Assembly (NCBI GenBank): GCA_051294375.1
Contig: CM119269.1
Coordinates: forward strand, 646,272-710,271
Origin: Paraspadella gotoi
Taxonomy: Eukaryota > Chaetognatha
DNA: 64,000 nt
Direction of reading: 5' to 3'
The notes below the pieces were generated by a model, which was given only the letters and a program-made list of their open reading frames with translations, searched no databases and was not told the DNA's origin. The position numbers and the translations under genes were made by a program. This document shows, piece by piece, positions 45,413 to 54,400 of the stretch. Positions within the stretch are counted from its first letter, which is position 1. Every line of letters starts with the position of its first letter.

Positions 45413-48400
45413 TCTCCTCTCTCTCTCTCTCTCTCTCTGTTTATCTCTTTCTCTCTTCCTTTACTCAAAAAATCTGTCAATTTTCAAAACCACTTTTGAC
45501 GCTGAATAAAAGCCGAAACATTACGTTTTTGAAATAAAAACAAATCTTTGGGGGAAAAACAAATCAACTTTTTCTTAATCCAAAACACAACGAAAGAAGA
45601 AAGGATTATATACCACAATAACAAACAACGATATATTTATTATCGTTATTTGTTAAAAAAATAAAAACTCTCTGCTTTGTGGTACGCGATTATTTATATT
45701 TAACCCCAACCTTGATCGCGGTCTCCCACTCAATTAACCGGGAATTCGATCGTTAATCGTACTTAGGGGGATTTATAGTATATATTCACAATACCAAATT
45801 GATTAAGTTACGAAATCTTCAAAAATTAAGAGAGAGATAGAGAGAATTCTTATTATTATTAAAATATTTTTAAAACTGTTTGATCATAAACGTCCCCTCG
45901 AACCAAGTTACCAAAAAAAAAGAAAAGATGACGGAGTCTTGGGACGTGGAAAGGATCGTCGAAAGAATCGGGTTGAGTCGCTTCAACGTCGTTCCTCTTC
46001 TCATCCTCACGTTCGGTATGAGCCTCAACTTCATAAACGTCTTCGTCGTCAACTTCAGCGTCTACGTCCCTCGTGACTTCTGCTCCAATCAAAGTCGATG
46101 GACGAACGAATCCGTCTCACTTTCACGAGACTCCTTGATGTTTGAGTTCGGTCTTGCCTGCTCTAATCCTGTCGTGGCGAACCTGGCCAGTGCGCTTCTC
46201 TTCGCCTCGGGTACTTTATCCTTTCTGCTGCTGAGCTTCGCCGACAGGTTTGGGCGACGCCTGACACTCCTCGCTTTTACCGGCGCCGGGAGTGTCCTCT
46301 ACGCTCTGGCGTATTTCGTGGAATCCGCCGTCGCATATTTGATCTTTCGATTTGCCTGCGGGATCGTCCAGGTTGGATTCGTTAAGCGCTCGGTGTTGCC
46401 GACCCGAAATGAATAAATTTCCCATTTTGAATATTTGTCATTTTCCCACTAACCAGATCTGCACTATGTTCAGTTCCGTCGTGCTTATCACGGAATCCTT
46501 CAGCGCCTCACGCCGCTTCTACGTCTTTCTCTTCTCGACCGTCGGTCTAAGCTTCGGCAACGCCGAGTTGAGCTTCTTCGCTTATTCACTGCGCGATTGG
46601 CGCAAACTTCATCTCGTCATCTCCGCCCTCTATCTCCTCTCGTCGGCGCTCGATTGGTTTGTGCCCGAGTCTTTACGTTGGTTGTCCTTACAGAAGGACG
46701 AGGCGAGTCGGCGGGAGTTGGAACGTCTCGCCAAAAAAGCCTTAAAGGTTGACGATCTCGACGAACTTCTCCAAATAAATCCAGAGATCCCGGGCGATCG
46801 TTTTGTGAGAAAATCGGCGACGCCGAACCCCTGGCGCAGTTGGCAACTCTGGCGCCGCCTGTTGCCGTCCTGCTTCGTCTGGTTCGCCAACTATTTGTCC
46901 GTCTGGGCCGTGAATTTATCGATGACGGACGTTTTGGTGGGGGATCGATACTGGAATTTGGTCATCTTGGGCCTCTTATTAACCCTGTCCTCGTTGTTGA
47001 TTGGGTTTATGAGTTACTTCTTCCCACATCGGGTGACTCTTTGCGCGTTTTTCGTCGCCGACGTCGCCTGCTTCGGCGTCATACTGGGGATGAAAAGTCA
47101 AGGGTGGGGATCTAACAGCAACTTTACTTGGATCTTCCTAGCGGGTATCAAATTTTTGACTGAAAAGTTTTTTTTTTTTTTTAACTTCTAATTTTTAGAC
47201 GGATCTGCTTAAGTACTTGCAGATTCCGGCTTTATAATCCATTTTGTCGGTCTCACCCCAAAATTTGATCGGTAAGACACTCACATCATCGGAACATCGG
47301 ATTATGATATATGCCAAAAAAAAAAAAAAAAAAATCGGGCGATTGACTTTAATTAAGTGAGCGATTGAGCTGGAAATATAGTTTGACAATTATTAAATAA
47401 GGTTAAAAAATTGTTTATTATAACTATCGATGTAACATTTTATTAAACAAGTTTGAGCAAACAATGTCGGTTCTGCCCACGATCATTATCGGTAATTAAT
47501 TAATTAATTTGATCTGAAATGTTTGTTTTGATTAATTAATTGACTGATTAATTAATTATTGATAAATTAATTGACTAATTGATTAATTAACTGATGAAAT
47601 ATTTGATTAATTAATACATCTTGCATTTACATTTAATATAAAAAAGAAGCATAATCATTGATTAATCATTAATCAATTTGTGAAACAATTTTTTTGTTTT
47701 TTTCCATTTAGACTCATTTCCACTCAGACGATTCCATCGAAACTTGATTTCCAGCTTAATCACACACTTTCTTACCCACATACAAAATTTCAGGTCAATC
47801 GCCCCTTACACTCATGAGTAATTTGTGTTCAAATAGAGAAATATAATTTTTTGTTTTTTCCATTTAAAGTCATTTCCACTCGGACGATTCCATAGAAACT
47901 TCATATCCAGCTCAATCACACACTTCCCTACCCACACACAAAATTTCATTTCAATCCATCCATTCAATCACGAGTAATTGGTATTTTTTGCTAAGGTGGG
48001 ACGGACCGACAGACAGACGGACAGACAGATGTACGGACGGACATCATTTTTTTGCATAATTTATCATAATTCGATGTTCTGACATGATATAAGTGAGTGC
48101 CCGACAATATTGAGGGGGGCGGACCGACGGACCGACAAAGTGAATTATAGAGTCGGGATCTGCTGATAAGCAGGTCCGACTTAATGATCGTCGGCGGATC
48201 CGGCATTGTTTGCTCAAGCTTCTTCTTTTTCTCTCAACTTTTTTTTTTTCGTTTCCCAAACGCGACCGTTCTCCCTTCGTTCACGTCTGCCAGCCCAATT
48301 TTTCGGCATGGGAATCGGTTCCCTGATGACCGTCATGGCGGCCGAGATTTTCCCCACTAACGTTCGATCGCGCTGTCTCGGCACTTGCACCTCCGCCGGC

Positions 48401-51400
48401 CGCGTCGCCACTATCGTCGGCAGCTTCGCTTCTATCGAGGTCCGCCACTCGATGGAGACGTTTTGCTGGGTGGCGCTGGCGTTAAACGCCGCCGCCGCCC
48501 TCGCGGTGTGGGCGGTTCCTGAGACAAAGGGACCGTGATGTCGCAAGATGTCCTTAGCGACGGAGAAGTTGACGACGACGAGATAAAAAATTAATTTTCT
48601 ATCTATTTGATTTACATATATATTTATATTTTATATAAGTATATATTTGTGTATATATTTTTGTTAATCATCTTGAATGTCTATAATATAGCTGATTCAT
48701 CTCGAAATAGACGGAACCCATNNNNNNNNNNTATTTTTGTTAATCATTTTGAATGTCTATAATATAGCTTATTCATCTCGAAATAGACGGAACCCATCAA
48801 TCTTATTTATATATTCTAATCGCCATAATTCTCTCGATTACAAATAAGAAGATACTTTTGTGTGTGAAATTTAATATTTGTCGAGTGTCCCTAATTATTT
48901 GATATCATATAGTTTTTTAACCATTTCAACGTGCGAATTAAAATTATTAACAATGAGAATTTGAAACATAATAAATTTAATCGAATCGATTCTAACCAAG
49001 TCAAAGGAAATGTAATTCAATCACATCATATCACAGTTAATCCAAATGTAATCCAATCACAGTTAATCACAGTTAAGGCAGAAGTAATCACATCAATAAC
49101 ATCACATCGCAGTTAAGTCAAGTCAAAAACGATAAATTAAGTATTCCCCTCCCGCCTCCAACCCACCGAATTAAAAAGAGTCCCGAATTCTCCATACTAT
49201 CGGGGTCCAAGCTTCCGTTCGGTCTCCAGCTTTTCCATCGCTCCCGCTTCGCTCCAGCGTCGCTGTCGTCGCGCCCCTCCGGTCCGACGATGACGCGGCG
49301 GCTGCTGCGGTGGGGGAAAGAGGCTGCGGGGGAGTGCGGCATCGTGGAGGATCACCCAGGGGTCTTTGAGGACCCGTTTATTGGTCAAGATCAAGCTAAA
49401 AGCGTCGCGGAAATGAGGTTCGAGCGATAAGAAACTTTCGGTCTTTCTGTCAAGCTCTAATTTCAAAAGTCTTCATCGTTTGAAATAAGAATTTAAATTT
49501 TAACATCAAATAGACTCATGTGTAATACACTGTATTGTGTGTGGATAAGGGGCTAAGTGGGCTACTTTCTGTGCCCCTTCGGGAGCAATGGATCAGGTCC
49601 TGGGCTTGGAACCAGGCTTGAGGGTTTTTCAATCCTCTAAGGCGATTTACGGCCGTCATGGGTACCGAATTTAATGGTCATAAGCTGATGCAATTTCTCA
49701 ATGAGCCACCGGGGCACAACTTATAGGCTCATAGGCTGGGTGAACTTGTTACAATGTCCGACTACATGTATTTACTTGAATCCAACAAGAACCTCTCATA
49801 GTAATATCGACATCTCGCTCTTCTCGCTTCTCAAGGATCGCGCATTCACTCATTCGCAAACTGAGCAGCGTCTGGTGCGAATGCCGCGTCCACCGATGCG
49901 ACGGACTTCCGACGAAATGGGTCGAACAGGACGACGACGAACTCAAGCGAAAGAGGAGCGCCTTCGCCATCTACGATCCGCCCTTGCCGGATGATTATGG
50001 TGGGGGGGGGGGATTAGACTTTTAGGTTCTTAAAAGTTTTTTTCATTCAAAGTCTAAGATTTTTTTCTTTTGCAAATATTAAGATGGTGAAGAAGAAGGG
50101 GAAGAAGAGCCTCCGCCGATTTTCTGCGAATGTAGGCAAGTGAATATGTGGTTCACAAAAATAAACGACGCCATTGCCAAGAAACGAAATTCTATTGATA
50201 AATTCCTCGTCATAGACTTTAACTACGAAAACTGCTTTTCCTGTTCTTCACAAACTCTTTTCAGAAGTATAGTTGGCGTGAACGACCTTTCACCGCGACC
50301 TACCTCAGCTCCGTTGCCCGTCGACGACGTGTTTCGCTTCTGTTTCGGTCGCGGTTTCGTCCCGCGTCTTCGCGTCGCCCTCGATCCGAAACTTGATTTT
50401 GAACAAAAGGCCCGCGGAGATGTTCATTTTTACCGACAGGATTTTGCCACCGGACGCAACGACGTTTGGCCGGAAAACAAAAGACTATCGTTCTTTCCCG
50501 AAAAGATCGAAAAGCGTAATAAATAAAAACAAAAATAAGTAATTATAAAGCGGGCAATGCCCATGTTTGCCCCGCCTATAAACACTTCCCGTTGCTGTTA
50601 CCCGGTGACTGATTGAGTAAATCCTTAGTGTGGAGTAAAGTACTGGGTTCAATCCTAACCGTGCACCGTGCAAGCAGCATGACGTTGCACGTTGACTACC
50701 TTCGTGACAAAGCGACCCGGGTCCCATTACTGCGCTGGCGAGGAAGCAAAATAATTTTAAATTCAAATGACATTAAGTTTAGGAGTAAAACTGTCTTTAA
50801 CTTTTTTTTATTCCCCCTTGCAAGCATTGGGGCCGGTGCTTGGGGGTTTTCTACTCCTTCAAGGCGGTTTACGGCCATCTTCACGATTCCCCTCGTTGGG
50901 CGGGTACAGGATTGGTTATAGACATTTGAGAAACAGCGTCACAACTAGCCACAAGACAGTTATCCGTAAAAAAGGCCAAAGTTTAATGCTACATTTTTCC
51001 CTTCACCAAATTTCTTTCATCAGCGGGATTAATTTTCGAGGAAATTCTACCGAAACCTTCGCCGTCTGAACAAAAGGTAGAAATGTAATATTCGTATGTG
51101 AAACCAGTGAGGTAACGCCTTTACTCTCACGCTTCCCGCCGAACTTCATCGGCCTTGAGTGCGAGCCTTATTGTTTACAAAGCAATTTTTACAAGACTGT
51201 AGTTGGCTGCCTTTTGTTTTTCTTTTTTCTTTTGTTGCTCTCTTGTCTTGGTAGGACGTAAATAATGATACTTTACTTAATTAAATATTCCACTTTAGCT
51301 TCTGGGAGACCTGGGGTTCGAACCCTGGGTAACCATCCAGGAAGAGGAGGCAAAGGCTGCAGCGGCGGAGGCAGCGGCTAAGGCTGCGGCGGAGGAGGCG

Positions 51401-54400
51401 GCAGCGAAGGCAGCGGCAGAACAAGCTGAGAGACTGGCCGCTGAAGGAATTTTGATGTGAGAAAGTGTGATAAAGTTTACGCTGTTAAAAAAAAGAAACG
51501 ACTTCTCCCTTTATTTGGTGAAAAAAAAAAAGGCCAGAAAACGGGGACACTCCCCCGTTCGCCATCGTAATATCACCGGCGACGCAGAACGGCAGAGACT
51601 TATATCCCCCGGGGGAAGATGACGAAGACGACGGTCGCTTCCAGCTCCGCGAAGACATGCGTCTCAAGGACTTTCAGTCTTTGCTTCGCAACATCGCGGA
51701 AGACGTCGTGAAAGCCTCGCTGGCTGGATGTCAGTTCATTGAAGAGGAGGAGGAGGAGGAGGAGGAGGCGGTACAGGAGAAGAGCGATGATAAAGATGAG
51801 GTGGGTCGTTGTGGAATTGTGGATATATAAGTATCGTAAATATCGTAAATAAATAAATAATAAATCGTCCAGGATCTGGAAGCCAAGCTCGACGTCCCGA
51901 ACTTCGTTCGCGTCGTATCGATGTCGGGTCAAAGGCCTGAGCCCAAGAAAAGGCCGGAGGATAAGACCGCGGGTCTCGGTGGGGATTTAATATCGTTCGG
52001 TCATGAATGATGGAGCGTATTATTAGTTATTATTAGTTATTAATATTAGTTGCGCCGCGAGTACTCGCGGGGCAACTCTATGAGACACTTTTCGGACGGT
52101 TTGTCGGTCTGTTAGTCGGTCGGTCGGTATGCCAGTCCTTCGGTCTGTCTCACTCATGTTAAAAATGCTTCTCAGTCTCACTCGCCTAAAGTTAGTCGGT
52201 TGCTCCTTTGTTAAGACAACTAGCGCCGCCTTCAGGAAATCATAGAACTGTAAAGAATAAAAGACGGGCTAAAAAAGTCACTGCGGCGCAACACACATTT
52301 GAATTTCCGTTCTAGTTTTCTAGATTTCCTGAACCCGCAAGTAATTGGACACCCCAAAAAAATTGTTTTTATTCCCTTTCACGAGAATAAAAACTTTTAA
52401 AACGGAATGTTTTCCTTTCCTTTCCTTTCCTTTCCATTCCTCGACTTCGGACACGAAAGAGATTTTTAATATGGGGGCGGAGAAGTGGAACGAAGCCGTC
52501 ACGCGCGCCATCAACGGCGAGTCCCGCTTTCAGTCGGTCACCAACTCTGCCGATGATTCGATCAAAAACTCCGTCAAGAGTTCGAATTTCGCGACGAGAC
52601 GATCCTCGATGAAATCGAGTCGATCTCGTCAGTCGAAGAGGAGTCGGAGGGAGGAGAATGAAGAGAGGGAGAGGGAGATGAGGAGGGAAATCGTTAGAGT
52701 CGCCGCTGCGAGGAGAAAATGGTGGAAGGTCGGGGAGGAGGGGTTGGGGAAAAGAGAAACAGAGTTTCTGTCGTAGGTCGGGGACGACCACTTGGTAATC
52801 TAGTTTATTTATTCTTCCTTCTATAATTAAGACTTTAGACAGGCTGGGAGTATTAGGGCTTTCATCCCTCCTACAATTATAGCGGGAACCTGCGAGCTTT
52901 AATTTTCAATCGACTTTAATAACTTCCAGAGTACTCGAGTTTCCTATCGATAGAGTAGAAAGATATTTTTAGAAAAAGTTTCAACAGTATAAAAGAATCT
53001 ATCTCTTACTCTCTCGTTACATATAATTTCAATACAAATCTTAAATGGTTAAAGACCAACAATATTACAAAAAGCTCCCCCCCCCTAAAAGCAGCTCTCC
53101 TTTCCAGCTCCTCTCCGAAGGCCGCATTCTCCTCGCTCTCTTTTCCTTCCTTGACGTCGGCGCGGAATCCACGAAAAGCTTGAAGAAAGACGCGCACAAC
53201 TGGAGCAAGGCTCAGTTCGAAGAGCTGCAGTTACAGGTGTGCGCTTGAACCGAACCGCTCTCGTGAAATCCGTCGAACGGGCGATCAAAAAAAGAAAAGT
53301 AAATAACGATGAACCAAAGTTTCGATTAATCGTTTCCTTTTTCCCATCCAAAGGCGATCGCAGCACTCCAAACACTTGCGCCTCTACTCCTACACGACTA
53401 CATTCAAATCCAAGGCAATACCCGGCTTCTCCTACTCCTCGACTGGAGCGTCTCCAACTACGACTTCTTCGGCCACGGCAACTCCTTTCATGGACGAGGG
53501 GGCCGCGGAAACAAACGCGCCCAGCTGCGTCTCGTCTTGCAGCTTGCCAGGAGCATGGTTGGCATGAAGGCCACCATGCCGATGGGTACCGCGACTGAGA
53601 AGGAGGTGAGGGTTACGCATTGTTTTCAACAGGATTAGACTTAGAGAGCGGTTAAAACTGGATTTGATTTCTTTTTCAGGTGGCGCTAATGACGCAAGAC
53701 CTGGTCGATCAGGGCATCATCCAACAGTTGGTCGACTCCCTTCGGCGTATTTGTGCGGTGGGCGGGGGGCCCGGCGACGAGGTTGACGTTGACATTCAGG
53801 CGGACATGCTGCACATACTGGCGACGTTGTGTAACGAGGAAGTTCCGAGGTGTGCAATTTGAGCTGTAACTCCCTGTCGCCAGTTTTGCTATTACTGTTG
53901 TCGTACTTACTTATAAGAATTATGAAGCTGCCGTCTCTCATCGATCTCATCCATATTCGACATAATTTAAGATTTTCCAGTTGGTGTTGTTACGAGCAAC
54001 AATGTATAAAAATTTCATTACGTGAAAATTAAAAAGGAACATCGGTCTAAATAAATTTTTTTCGAAAACCACCCTTTAACCCCTAACCACCCTAAACTAC
54101 CGATAATCCCTAACCTGAAAAAAAGAAATAATGCAAGCGAATAGAAAAATAACCGAATTCCAGTCGGCGAAAGTAAAATTATACCAAATCTTATTCTTTT
54201 TACAGAAAAGAAATTTTCGGCGGATATTCCGGCGTCGAGATGTTGGTATCATACTTGTCAGCGGCCGTCGCTGACCCGGCGTCGTATCTGGCCACAGCGC
54301 TCGGGCAACACAGGCTGCTCCTGGCGCTGATCGACTGCCTCTGGAGCTGCGTCGTCGGCTGCGGCGGCAACGAGAGCGTCTTTCTCGAAGCGGAGGGAGT

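Larger units (their letters stand above)
44698..53107 (+). other. 8.4-kb CFAP69 intron containing nested genes and repeats
   Basis: Bounded by the exon ending NNAIVP (44697) and the exon starting LLSEGRILL (53108), which are adjacent in the family alignment. Contents: repeat C (44945-45238), CT arrays (45365-45440), hammerhead-like repeat (45499-45540), the SLC22-like gene, SINEs, the unrecognised Ala/Glu-rich gene and a small ORF. Confidence 0.85.

Noticed and set aside
49197-49466. 90-codon minus-strand ORF opposite a plus frame containing GIVEDHPGVFEDPF
   Set aside because: Neither strand could be given a splice context; left unannotated apart from a mention in the nested gene entry.
51310-51335. 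GGTTCGAACCC, a perfect tRNA B-box core
   Set aside because: No cloverleaf around it; it encodes part of a phase-consistent exon (GFEPW).
52369-52791. 140-codon minus-strand ORF
   Set aside because: Opposite strand has better third-position GC and a more protein-like sequence (52471-52776).
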